The position numbers and the translations under genes were made by a program. A DNA stretch of 20,166 nt from Mesotaenium endlicherianum (lineage: Eukaryota > Streptophyta > Zygnematophyceae > Zygnematales > Mesotaeniaceae), in assembly GCA_009602735.1 (NCBI GenBank), contig WELA01001955.1, forward strand, positions 1 to 20,166. The letters run 5' to 3'. The notes beneath the pieces were generated by a model, which was not told where the DNA came from, ran no database searches, and saw only the letters and a list, made by a program, of their open reading frames with translations. Shown here in pieces: positions 1 to 9,584 of this stretch (within the stretch, counting starts at the first letter, position 1; every line of letters starts with the position of its first letter).

Positions 1-135
1 CCTCCGTTCTCCCCGAGGGCCAACTTTGAGCAAACAGGGTTCTTTAGAAGGCCAGCTGACAGACCTAGAGGGCTGTCTAGATCTAGGTGTAGATCTCCGT
101 CTCCTGATTTTGAAGCCCCAGGGACAACCCGTTAA
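1..135 (+). CDS. ORF3 C-terminus, element A (partial)
   Basis: Frame 1 is open from the window edge to TAA at 133-135. The visible 44 residues are rich in Arg, Ser and Pro, with runs such as SPRANFEQTGFFRRPADRPR and SRSRCRSPSPDF. They match the C-terminal end of the ORF3 relic of element C at about 11130-11234 (SPRGPYADSPGFRRPQDRRR), and both stand just before the same hairpin, polypurine tract and LTR. The shared position shows that ORF3 is a regular part of the family and not a one-off insertion. The tail here is about ten residues longer than in C. Function is unknown; an RS-like tail could bind nucleic acid or protein partners, which is inference. Confidence 0.6.
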   Translation, partial: PPFSPRANFEQTGFFRRPADRPRGLSRSRCRSPSPDFEAPGTTR

Positions 136-248
136 GGTGACACGCTGAAGAGGCAGTCAGTAAGGGAGGCTGGTCAGGTTCAGTTCCCTTATTTAAAATT
201 TCTGCAATTTAATGTTGTCGAGGCGACAACAAGTTAAGTTGGAGGGAT
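136..248 (+). other. Element A 3' untranslated region with hairpin and polypurine tract
   Basis: TGTTGTCG (213-220), AGG and CGACAACA (224-231) form a perfect 8-bp stem with a 3-base loop. The tract AAGTTGGAGGGAT (236-248) directly abuts the LTR start TGTAATG at 249. A purine-rich tract in this place primes plus-strand DNA synthesis in LTR retrotransposons. The same hairpin and tract recur at 11284-11319. Confidence 0.8.
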
Positions 249-969
249 TGTAATGAATCAGTATATTAGTGGATATAATATTCATTTAAATATAATAGTT
301 AATTAAGTTCAGCCTGCTGAACTTTAGTTAATAGTCAGTTTGCTGGACTTTACAAAATTATCAGTTTAATGACTCAGTCGAAGGCAGCAGGCTGAAAGTC
401 CATATAAGTCAGCTGGCTGACACATTCTTTGACAGCAAGCTGACTTCCGTACTCGGTAGCAGCGAACTGCCTTGATATGCATCTAAGTGCGATATGCTAG
501 ATGAATAGCCAGATGACATCCCTATGATGGATGGCTATTCGGGATGATGGGAAATGGCGGTGGATTTGGTTAACCGAGGTCCTACCAACGTGGTTAACTC
601 CCGGGTAGGCGGTGCCATCGCACTGACCGTTGAACAGTAAACTCATTCCATGTACATATGCTAGGCATTGCTCTCGAGTTCGGCATTCGGAAACGAGGCC
701 AACTCTCTTGTACAGCTTACTGAGAGAGATCTGAATCCAAGGCGAGAAGCCATTGATACGCACTGTCTTCTAACCTTGCTTATGTATGAGTTTACTGATT
801 TGCATTATTGATGCTAGTTTACTCTCATTTGACTGCCGAGTATTATTCACTGCTAGTGTGTTGTCCTTTGCCGTTAAACCAGTTAACGAAAAATACCATA
901 AAGATTACTTGCTGATAAAAAGATCTTTATTAATTGTTAATCGCCTATTTGGTAAGTCGATTCATTTCA
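249..969 (+). repeat. LTR1: 3' LTR of element A (family 1, 721 bp)
   Basis: It starts TGTAATGAATC and ends GATTCATTTCA, an imperfect terminal inverted repeat with the usual TG...CA ends. It is preceded by a polypurine tract. Near-identical copies are at 5235-5957 (minus), 11320-12039 (plus) and 12160-12878 (minus), with a partial copy at 15015-15267 (minus). U3 holds a cluster of dyads built on CAGC/GCTG, for example at 305-324 and 408-421. I see no conserved TATA box that I would defend. Confidence 0.95.
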
Positions 970-3746
970 TCCACGACTACCAGTATTGAATCATGCCCGT
1001 TAGCAGTTCTTGGTAGTGAGACCACCCAGTCCATGGATATAGTTTCCCAGCGTCCAGCTGGGATGGGTAGCGGTTGCAAGAGACCTCCGGGTGGTGTGTG
1101 CCGAGACTTATTTCTCTCACACTGGTCACAGGACTTGACATATTTCAAGACCTCCTGGGGTAACCCCTCCCAATGATAATGTTTTGCCAATTTGCCAACA
1201 GTTTTGGCCTGCCCCAAATGTCCACCCAGGAGACTGTCATGAGCTTAACTCAGTAAGAGAGACCTTATTTCCAAATTATTAGGAATGACCAGCTTCAGCC
1301 TGCCTGAAGTGGTTTCAGACCCTAGGACCCCCCCCTTGAGCTTATACCCGAGTGCCGTAGCACGACACATACCAGTAGTGGGGCTGGGCTCAAATGTTGG
1401 GTCAGAAAGGTAGGCTTTCCTAAGTTGTTCAAGGAAGGACTTTTTCACCTTTAGTGAAGTGAGTGCACACAGGACTTTATCTACAGTATGCTGACTAAAG
1501 TTCCTTTCTTGCAAGTCAGGTCTTCTAGAGAGTGCATCAGCAGGATTCAACTTCCCTGGTTTGTAGTCGATCTGGACTTGGAACTGCTCCAGCATCTGGC
1601 TCCAGCGGTTCTCCCTCCTCGACAGCTTGGACTTCTTCTGAAAGTGGGTCAGAGCTAGATGATCTGTAATCACCTTAAAAGCTTTACCATGTAAGTATGC
1701 TCTCCACTGTTTGAGTACATGAATGATAGCTAGCAGCTCTTTATCATGCACTGAGTAATTAATCTCCGCTGGATTAAATTTCATAGACTCATACAACACA
1801 GGATGCCACTCCTGCCGTACCTTACCATCCTTTGTGGTTTTGTCAGCAGGCTGCAACAAAATAGCACCCATGGCAAAATCAGAGGCATCAGTAACCACCT
1901 GCACCGGTTTGCTGGGGTCATACACGGCTAGCACTGGGGCAGAACAAAGGGCATCTTTAAGGGTCTGGAAGGCAGCCTGCTGCTCTTCCCCCCACACATA
2001 CCCGATGTCTTTCTTAGTAAGGTCAGTCAGTTTACTGGCCTTTGTGGAATAATTCTCAATAAATCTCCTATAGTAGTTAGCCAACCCGAGGAAGGATCTA
2101 ACTTCAGAGACAGACTGTGGTACTGGCCAGTCCCTTATGGTCTGGACTTTCTTAGGATCCACACTGATGCCCTCTTTACTGACAACGTGGCCTAAGAATT
2201 CAATACTTTCCTTAAAGAAATCACACTTGCTCATTTTAGCATACAAGTGATTTTTCCGCAGAGTGTCCAGCACTTTCTTTAAGTGTTCAGTGTGCTGAGC
2301 TTCATCTTTAGAGAAAATTAAAATATCATCCAGGAAAACTTGCACAAACTTATCCAAATAAGGTCTGAAAATGTCATTCATAGCACCCATAAAGGTAGCA
2401 GGAGCATTAGTCAGTCCAAATGGCATCACGTTGAACTCATAGTGTCCATAACGTGTGCGGAAAGCAGTCTTGTGTTCATCCCCCTCAGCAATTCTGATTT
2501 GATGATAACCACTCTTGAGATCTATCTTACTGAACACCTTAGCGCCAGACAGGGTATCAAGCAAGTCCTCGATTCTGGGTAAAGCATACTTGTTCTTTAC
2601 TGTAATTCTGTTCAGGGCTCTGTAATCCACACACATCCGCATACTGCCATCCTTTTTCTTAACAAATAGGATAGGTGCGCCGTACGGTGATTTACTGGGA
2701 GAAATGTAACCATTTTCCTCCAGCTCTGCAATCTGTGTTTTCAACTCCTCACTCTCCAAATAAGACAAGCCATACGTGCGTTGCCAGGGTGGCTGGCTAC
2801 CAGGTAATAAATCAATCCTATGATCTACTTCCCGCTTAGGGGGTAGTCCTGGAGGCATATTAAACACATCCGTGTACTGAGCAACAATGTTTGCAGCAGT
2901 AGGGTGTTCCGGAGGGTGTACCTTTTTCTCAACCACTTCTTCAGGTTGAGGAGGTACCTCTCTTAGCAGCAGACAGAACATTCTGTCTTCCTTCTGGTTC
3001 CAGCTTTTGACGAACTCCATTGCATTCAGCAACTTGCATCCTTCTGGAAGCCTCTTCTTTTCCTTCATTTGCCATCCACACAGGACAAGAGGAAGAGCAC
3101 TGGTGGGTGCCAAGTCAGTCTGCCCATCACTGGCTCCTCTCACTTTAACTGTACCTCTGCTCCAACACACTTCAGCTTGATGTCTATTAAGCCAGGACCT
3201 GCCTAGCACGAGATCATAAAAGCCAGTGTTGAGTACCTCAAATGTAAGCGTTTCAGTTAGAACTGCAATGCCAGAACCTAACTGGACCTCAATAGGCTTG
3301 GTTATAACTCCTCCCGGGATACTTGAGGCATCTCCAAGGAATATTTTTCTATTCCCTTGGGTGACAGTAGGCAGCCTTAGCCGCTTAACTAAGTCCTTGT
3401 GGATAAAAGTATGTGACGCCCCTCCGTCAACAAATGCCCTCACCTTCCTACCTGCAATCATGCAATGCAGTAGGATAGGGGGGACTGTCTTTTCCTGACT
3501 TTCGCATTGTTCTCCTGACGTAGCAAAGAAATGTTGGACATCAGGTGGAACAAGAGCATCCAGAGTGTGCACTCTCTGGACGTCTATATTGCTGATGGTC
3601 TCCTTTATCTGGTTGTCAGGCATGCATAGTGAATCCAGTTCAGCAGGACCCATAATACCTGCTACGAGGGCAGCTAGTGACGACTCACTATCTCTAGCAT
3701 CCTCACAGTCAGTAGACTGGATTACTGACTGTTGCTGTCTTTTAAA
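970..3746 (-). pseudogene. pol: pol of element B: protease, reverse transcriptase, RNase H, integrase N-terminus
   Basis: This polyprotein matures the particle, copies the RNA into DNA and integrates it. Pol is entered by -1 frameshift from gag near 3740. The first in-frame ATG is at 3653, and residue numbers below count from it. Protease: VDGGAS with D76. Reverse transcriptase: [11 protein letters not shown] (376-386), PFGLTNAP (411-418), VFLDDIL with the catalytic pair D442-D443. RNase H: D589, E639, D664, then D706 in a [10 protein letters not shown] motif. The frame is open for 802 residues and is stopped by TAA at 1247-1245, where element C has CAA. After the stop the integrase HHCC finger and the first catalytic Asp (METISMDWVV) continue until 970, where the LTR of A cuts the gene. 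The protein is about 94% identical to C by eye. RNase H type and the chromodomain in C point to a chromovirus. Confidence 0.92.
3699..3746 (-). promoter_or_regulatory. Programmed -1 ribosomal frameshift signal at the gag-pol junction
   Basis: On the minus strand the heptamer T TTA AAA (3746-3740) is in exactly the gag phase needed for a -1 slip (X XXY YYZ). Pol is in the -1 frame. After a 7-nt spacer comes a perfect 10-bp stem, ACAGTCAGTA (3732-3723) with TACTGACTGT (3714-3705), enclosing an 8-nt loop ATCCAGTC. Loop bases ATCC (3722-3719) can pair with GGAT (3702-3699), which would make an H-type pseudoknot. The gag stop TAA (3724-3722) lies inside the hairpin, so translation has to shift to make Gag-Pol. 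The efficiency and the pseudoknot are inference. Confidence 0.82.
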
Positions 3747-5161
3747 GGCTGGTCTTTTCTCTCGACCTTAGGCAGGTGCTTGACCGGACACTGTTCTCTG
3801 TAGTGGCCTTTCTGCTGACAATGGTAGCAAGTAGATTTTGCTGAGGCTGGTCTCGGCTTAGTCCTACCACCACCCCTTCCATAGCCACCTCGAGAGGGAC
3901 CACCTCTACCTCTAGACTGAATAGCATTGTACTCATACTCATATTCATCACCCTGATTATCCTCAGCCTGGTCTCCTTCAACTGCATTGTAGGAACCGTG
4001 GGGCTTTTTGACAATCTTAGACACCAAAGCGTTACTCTGGCGCTTGTGATTGAACTGCTGCTGATCCCAGGCGTCAGCATCCTGGATCAAGTCAGCCAGT
4101 TTCTCATACTTTTTCTCAGCAAAATGACCAGAGACCTCGGATTTCAAGCCATACCTGAAGTATGCTATCCTATACCGTTCTGGCAAATCAGGCTGCTTCA
4201 TCATGTTCTCTTGGAACTTTTGAGCAAACTCAGCAACTGAAGTGGTCTGCTTCAGTGTCAGGGAGATCATCGCATAGATAGCTTTCTCCTGCTGGTTGAT
4301 GACATCAAACTTCTCATGCAACTTCTCGACAAACTCTACCCACGTAGGGTCACCGAGTTGCCGAGCCTTACGCTCTTCCTTCCAGTAAAGCCACCAGTCT
4401 GCGGCACTGCCTTTCAGTAGCGCACCGGTGTGCCTGACCTTCTCGTAATCTTGCAGTTCTGGGTAGTTCTCCAGCCACTGCTCAACATCCGCGAGAAACT
4501 TGATCAGGTAATATTTTCTGTTTCCCTCAGGATCATAGTCCTGGGGAGGTTTCGGCTTGGGCTTACTAGGCCCTCGGCCACCACCACTAGTGGTGTGAGA
4601 CCCCAGTTGGTCTCTGTCCCGGAGTAGGGACATTATGATTCTTTTGTCCTCCTGCTGGGACTGATACATGGTCGCCATTTGCGACTGCATCTGAACGAAC
4701 AATGCTCCCAAGTCTACATTTTGGGGTGGTAGATTAGCAAATGCAGCAGCAGCATTGGCATCTACTCGCTGAGTAGTGTCCTCAACAATCCCTCTTGCTC
4801 CTGCAGCAGCAATTCCTGCCGCATTCAGCCGGTCACGTATTTGACCTAGGGGTACATTGAGTTGTACGGCAGGAGGTGGGTTCAGAACATTGGCCCTTGA
4901 TGCCATAAGTTCTTCAACAGTGCGCTCGTCAGCTGGCTGTCCTTCCCTCCTTTGTATATCTTCAGCGGCCTTTGCTACTTGTTCAGCTTCTAGTCTGGCT
5001 ATCTCCTCCTCAGCTTGCTAAGCTGCGACTGAGGCAATAGCAGCTGCCTCATCTGCTGCCTCCCTAGCTGCAATATCCGCTACTGCTTACGAATAGGTAC
5101 GCTTTCCTGCTACATGGCTTTCCGCCTGGTTTTCGACATTCTCGTCATCCTCGTTCTCCAT
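3722..5161 (-). pseudogene. gag: gag of element B (capsid, RGG box, zinc knuckle)
   Basis: Gag builds the virus-like particle and packages the RNA. From ATG at 4906 an intact frame of 394 residues runs to TAA at 3724-3722. It has a retrotransposon-type capsid region (about 125-290, with WLENYPEL, GSAADWWLYW and TWVEFVEKLHEKFD), a Gly/Arg box (about 325-350, RGRGGPSRGG) and a CX2CX4HX4C zinc knuckle (C360, C363, H368, C373). The same frame extends upstream to an ATG at 5161-5159, just after the leader, adding 85 residues: an acidic start then an Ala/Glu-rich probable coiled coil. That extension has two stops, TAA at 5089-5087 and TAG at 5020-5018. I take 5161 as the ancestral start and this copy as damaged, though the 394-residue form from 4906 could still be made. 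Confidence 0.88.
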
Positions 5162-5191
5162 GTCACAGGAGTTGCTAGTTTGAGACCTTGT

Positions 5192-5198
5192 CCTTACC
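5192..5198 (-). promoter_or_regulatory. Candidate 5' splice site in the element B leader
   Basis: The minus-strand leader between primer site and gag start contains TATG/GTAAGG (intron would begin at 5197). This fits the plant-type donor consensus. It is of interest because a good-looking acceptor precedes ORF3 in element C (9583). Sequence match only; no transcript evidence. Confidence 0.3.
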
Positions 5199-5221
5199 AT
5201 ACAAAGAAGACTGTGATAACT

Positions 5222-5233
5222 GCTCCGATACCA
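5222..5233 (-). other. Primer binding site of element B
   Basis: The minus strand reads TGGTATCGGAGC one base after the LTR end (TTTCA at 5235). This is one base different from the TGGTATCAGAGC site complementary to the 3' end of plant initiator-Met tRNA. It primes minus-strand DNA synthesis. The unrelated family-2 element D has the same 12 bases at 13797-13808. Confidence 0.85.
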
Positions 5234-5234
5234 C

Positions 5235-5957
5235 TGAAATGAATCGACTTACCAAATAGGCGATTAACAATTAATAAAGATCTTTATATCAGCAAGTAAT
5301 CTTTATGGTATTTTTCGTTAACTGTTTTAACGGCAAAAAGGACAGCGCACTAGCCGTGAATAATACTCGTCAGTCAAATGAGAGTAAACTAGCATAAATG
5401 ATGCAAATCAGTAAACTCATACATAAGCAAGGTTAGAAGACAGTGCGTATCAATGGCTTCTCGCCTTGGATTCAGATCTCTCTCAGTAAGCTGTACAAGA
5501 GAGTTGGCCTCGTTTCCGAATGCCGAACTCGAGAGCAATGCCTAGCATATGTACATGGAATGAGTTTACTGTTCAACGGTCAGTGCGATGGCACCGCCTA
5601 CCCGGGAGTTAACCACGTTGGTAGGACCTCGGTTAACCAAATCCACCGCCATCTCCCATCATCCCGAATAGCCATCCATCATAGGGATGTCATCTGGCTA
5701 TTCATCTAGCATATCGCACTTAGATGCATATCAAGGCAGTTCGCTGCTACCGAGTACGGAAGTCAGTTTGCTGTCAAAGAATGTGTCAGCAAGCTGACTT
5801 ATATGGACTTCCAGCCTGCTGTTTTCGACTGAGTCATTAAACTGATAATTGTGTAAAGTCCAGCAGACTGACTATTAACTAAAGTTCAGCAGGCTGAACT
5901 TAATTATCTATTACATTTAAATGAATATTATATCTACTAATATACTGATTCATTACA
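5235..5957 (-). repeat. LTR2: 5' LTR of element B (family 1, 723 bp)
   Basis: On the plus strand it runs TGAAATGAATC...GATTCATTACA, the reverse complement of LTR1. The U5 end (5235) is followed on the minus strand by the primer binding site, which fixes it as a 5' LTR. The U3 end (5957) joins protease-coding sequence of element C directly. Confidence 0.95.
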
Positions 5958-8900
5958 TCAACACTGGCTTTTATGATCTCGTGCTAGGCAGGTCTTGGCT
6001 TAATAGACATCAAGCTGAAGTGTGTTGGAGCAGAGGTACAGTTAAAGTGAGAGGAGCCAGTGATGGGCAGATTGACTTGGCACCCACCAGTGCTCCTCCT
6101 CTTGTCCTGTGTGGATGGCAAATGAAGGAAAAGAAGAGGCTTCCAGAATGATGCAAGTTGCTGAATGCAATGGAGTTCGTCAAAAGCTGGAACCAGAACG
6201 ACGACAGAATGTTCTGTCTGCTGCTAAGAGAGGTACCTCCTCAACCTGAAGAAGTGGTGGAGAAAAAGGTAAGCCCTTTAAAGCACCCTACTGCTGCGAA
6301 AATTGTTGCTCAGTACACGGATGTCTTTAATATGCCTCCAGGACTACCCCCTAAGCGGGAAGTAGATCATAGGATTGATATATTACCTGGTAGTCAGCCA
6401 CCCTGGCAACGCACTTATGACTTGTCTTATGTGGAGAGCAAGGAGTTTAAAACACAGATTGTAGAGCTTGAGGAAAATGGTTATATTTCTCCCAGTAAAT
6501 CACCTTACGGCGCACCCATCCTATTTGTTAAGAAAAAGGATGGCAGTATGCGGATGTGTGTGGATTACAGAGCTCTGAACAGAATTACGGTAAAGAACAA
6601 GTATGCCTTACCCAGAATCGAGGGCTTGCTTGATACCCTGTCTGGTGCTAAGGTGTTCAGTAAGATAGATCTCAAGAGTGGTTATCATCAAATCAGAATT
6701 GCTGAGGGGGATGAACACAAGACTGCCTTCCGCACACGTTATGGACACTATGAGTTCAACGTGATGCCATTTGGACTGACTAATGCTCCTGCTACCTTCA
6801 TGGGTGCTATGAATGACATTTTCAGACCTTATTTGGATAAGTTTGTGCAAGTTTTCCTGGATGATATTTTAATTTTCTCTAAAGATGAAGCTCAGCACAC
6901 TGAACACTTAAAGACAGTCCTGGACACTCTGCGGAAAAATCACTTATATGCTAAAATGAGCAAGTGTGATTTCTTTAAGGAAAGTATTGAATTCTTAGGC
7001 CACGTTGTCAGTAAAGAGGGCATCAGTGTGGATCCTAAGAAAGTCCAGACCATAAGGGACTGGCCAGTACCACAGTCTGTCTCTGAAGTTAGATCCTTCC
7101 TCGGGTTGGCTAACTACTATAGGAGATTTATTGAGAATTATTCCACAAAGGCCAGTAAACTGACTGACCTTACTAAGAAAGACATAGGGCATGTGTGGGG
7201 GGAAGAGCAGCAGGCTGCCTTCCAAATCCTTAACGATGCCCTTTGTTCTGCCCCAGTGCTAGCCGTGTATGACCCCAGCAAACCGGTGCAGGTGGTCACT
7301 GATGCCTCTGACTTTGCCATGGGTGCTATTTTGTTGCAGCCTCCTGACAAGACCACAAAGGATGGTAAGGTACGGCAGGTGTGGCACCCTGTGTCGTACG
7401 GGTCTTTGAAATTTAATCCAGCAGAGATTAATTACTCAGTGCATGATAAGGAGCTGCTAGCTATCTTTCATGTGCTCAAACAGTGGAGAGCATACTTACG
7501 TGGTGAAGCCTTTAAGGTGATTACAGATCATCTAGCTCTGACCCACTTTCAGAAGAAGTCCAAGCTGTCGAGGAGGGAGAACCGCTGGAGCCAGATGCTG
7601 GAGCAGTTCCAAGTCCAGATCGACTACAAACTAGGGAAGTTGAATCCTGCTGATGCACTCTCTAGAAGACCTGACTTGCAAGAAAGGAACTTTAGTCAGC
7701 ATGCTGTAGATAAAGTCCTGTGTGCACTCACTTCACTAAAGGTGAAAAAGTCCTTCCTTGAACAGCTTAGGAAAGCCTACCTTTCTGACCCAACATTTGA
7801 GCCCAGCCCCACTACTGGTACGTGTCGTGCTACTGCACTCGGTTATAAGCTTAAGGGAGGGGTCTGGGTGACTGAAACCACTTCAGGCAGGCTGAAGCTG
7901 GTCATTCCTAATAACTTCGAAATAAGGTCTTCCTTAATGAGTCAAGCGCATGACAGTCTCCTGGGTGGACATTTGGGGCAGGCCAAAACTGTTGGCAAAC
8001 TGGCAAAACATTATCATTGGCAGGGGTTACCGCGGGAGGTCTTGAAATATGTGAAGGCTTGTGACCAGTGTCAGAGAAATAAGTCTCGGCACACACCACC
8101 CGGAGGTCTCTTGCAACCACTGCCCATCCCAGCTGGACGCTGGGAAACTATATCCATGGACTAGGTGGTCTCACTACCAAGAACTGCCAATGGGCATGAT
8201 TCAATATTGGTAGTCGTGGATAAACTGACAAAAATGGTCATTTTTATCCCCACAACTGTTGAAGTAACTGCACTCGAAACAGCGAGACAGTTCTACAACC
8301 ATGTAGTATGCCAACATGGGCTCCCTTCTAATATCATCTCAGACAGGGACTCAAAATTCACCTCTAAGTTTTGGAGAGCTTTATTGGGGTTAATGGGAGT
8401 CAAACAGCTGCTCAGCACAGCAAACCACCCTCAGACTGATGGGCAGACTGAAAGAACTAACCGAGTTCTGCAGGAGGTGCTGAAAGCATACATTAACCAA
8501 AAACAAGATAATTGGGATGACCTGTTGCCTCAAATTCAGTTTGCGGTCAACTGTGCGGTGCACACGTCAACAGGCAAGACTCCTTTTGAACTCAGCCTGG
8601 GTAGAGTCCCTAAGTCTCCTTTAGATGTACTGGGGGAATCTTTAACTCACCCTGAAGGGATTGACAACCCGGTCTCCCTCCAGTTAACTCAGGAGTTTGC
8701 TGACACCCTGTCAGAAGTCCAACGAAACTTGCACAAGGCCCAAGAAAACCAACAAAAATACGCTAATCAACACCGTCGGGAACTGACATTTTCCAAGGGG
8801 GATTTAGTCAAACTGCATTCTCAGCACCTGTACCTCCCTGGTGTGGTCAAGAAAAAGCTTGGCCCTGTCTGGGTCGGTCCATATTCGGTGGTCCGTCGTG

Positions 8901-9253
8901 TCGGTCAGAATGCTTACAAACTGAACATGTCAGCTGACTACAAGGGTCACCCGGTCTTTAATGTCTCCTTCCTGGAACCATACATCAAAGGTGATACACT
9001 GTTCACAGGTCGGTTACCTGTCCAACCGGGACCGGTCCCCGCTGTCCGAGACGGCGATCCTGAGGAATATGAGGTCGATGAGATTTTAGACGCTCGCTCG
9101 GTCCGTCGATCGTCTAAATATGTCATGAAGAACCTCATCCGATGGAAGGGTTACGATGCCTCTGGGGACACTTGGGAGTTTAAAGACCAGGTGACCAATG
9201 CCAAAGGGGCGTTGAAACGGTTCCACCTTCGGGCGGCTGGGGCACCGCCCTAA
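5958..9253 (+). pseudogene. pol: pol of element C: protease end, RT, RNase H, integrase, chromodomain
   Basis: One frame runs from 5958 to TAA at 9251-9253, broken by TGA at 6149-6151 (GGA in B) and TAG at 8162-8164 (TGG in B, directly after the first integrase catalytic Asp). RT has the VFLDDIL pair at 6860-6865. Integrase shows an HHCC finger (about 7949-8070) and DDE residues: Asp at 8159-8161, Asp in SDRDSKF near 8341, Glu of DGQTERTNR at 8450-8452. The C-terminus (about 9066-9240) is a chromodomain, with EYEVDEIL, IRWKGYD and DTWEFK giving the aromatic cage residues Tyr, Trp and Trp. Chromodomains of this class can steer integration to marked chromatin. The protease active site is missing, displaced by element B. 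Confidence 0.92.
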
Positions 9254-9584
9254 CTGTCCCTTCAGTAGACATGGGAAGGTGACAGGACCCTGTCTCCATA
9301 TAAGTTGGAGGGGGATGTGACAGTTAGTGACAGTTGTGACAGGCAGCCCACCTTTAAAATTAAGTTGGAGGGAGTGGTATTCTTTGATCACCATATTACA
9401 CACTAAACCTGCGCTCACACTCACTTGCTCTCTAACTCAATTTTCCCTTATATTCACTCACACCAGGTATTTCACACTAGGAATTCTCTCGATCGCGTTC
9501 CTCTTCATCAAGGGCACTCAGTAGCGGCAGTAGCGGCAAAATATCATGACTTCACTAATTGCATTGTGTTTATGATTGAGCAGG
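9254..9584 (+). other. Spacer between pol and ORF3 with two fossil polypurine tracts
   Basis: AAGTTGGAGGGGGATG at 9302-9317 and AAGTTGGAGGGAGTGG at 9362-9377 both resemble the working tract AAGTTGGAGGGAT at 11307-11319, and lie 60 bases apart. The first is followed by TGTGACAG (9316 on), which looks like an LTR start of another family. Three TGACAG copies follow within 9318-9343. The end of the spacer, TTCACTAAT...GAGCAG, looks like a branch site and 3' splice site just before the ORF3 start. Confidence 0.5.
9574..9584 (+). promoter_or_regulatory. Candidate 3' splice site in front of ORF3
   Basis: GATTGAGCAG/G at 9574-9584 stands one base before ATG 9585, with a branch-like CTAAT about 25-30 bases upstream (near 9554-9558). 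Together with the donor-like site in the gag leader of element B, it could give a spliced ORF3 message, as retroviruses do for env. Sequence match only. Confidence 0.3.

Larger units (their letters stand above)
1..969 (+). mobile_element. Element A: 3' end of a family-1 Ty3/gypsy retrotransposon
   Basis: The visible part is the C-terminal end of ORF3, a 3' untranslated stretch with a hairpin, a polypurine tract and the complete 3' LTR. The order matches element C at 11100-12039. The LTR ends in TTTCA at 969 and the next base continues minus-strand integrase sequence of element B, so A appears to be inserted in B's integrase gene. If so, TCCAC (970-974) is the right-hand target duplication. 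The left copy of TCCAC and the rest of A lie outside the window. Confidence 0.85.
970..5957 (-). mobile_element. Element B: family-1 Ty3/gypsy chromovirus, cut in integrase by element A
   Basis: Read on the minus strand the order is 5' LTR (5957-5235), primer site, leader, gag, -1 frameshift signal and pol, as far as the first catalytic region of integrase. Element A follows at 969. The missing part (rest of integrase, chromodomain, ORF3, 3' LTR) should lie left of A, outside the window. Its U3 end at 5957 abuts protease-coding sequence of element C, so B appears to be inserted in C; TCAAC (5958-5962) is the predicted target duplication. B carries two stops in gag and one in integrase, so it is not autonomous as it stands. 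Confidence 0.88.

Noticed and set aside
3742..4080. 112-residue frame overlapping gag of element B
   Set aside because: Low-complexity shadow of the gag RGG and acidic regions in another frame.
249..5957. Inverted LTRs at 249-969 and 5235-5957 as ends of one foldback or self-integrated element
   Set aside because: In self-integration both LTR ends join one internal target site. Here LTR1 joins integrase and LTR2 joins protease, positions 2.26 kb apart in pol. LTR1 also has its own ORF3 tail and polypurine tract. Nesting of separate elements explains every junction.
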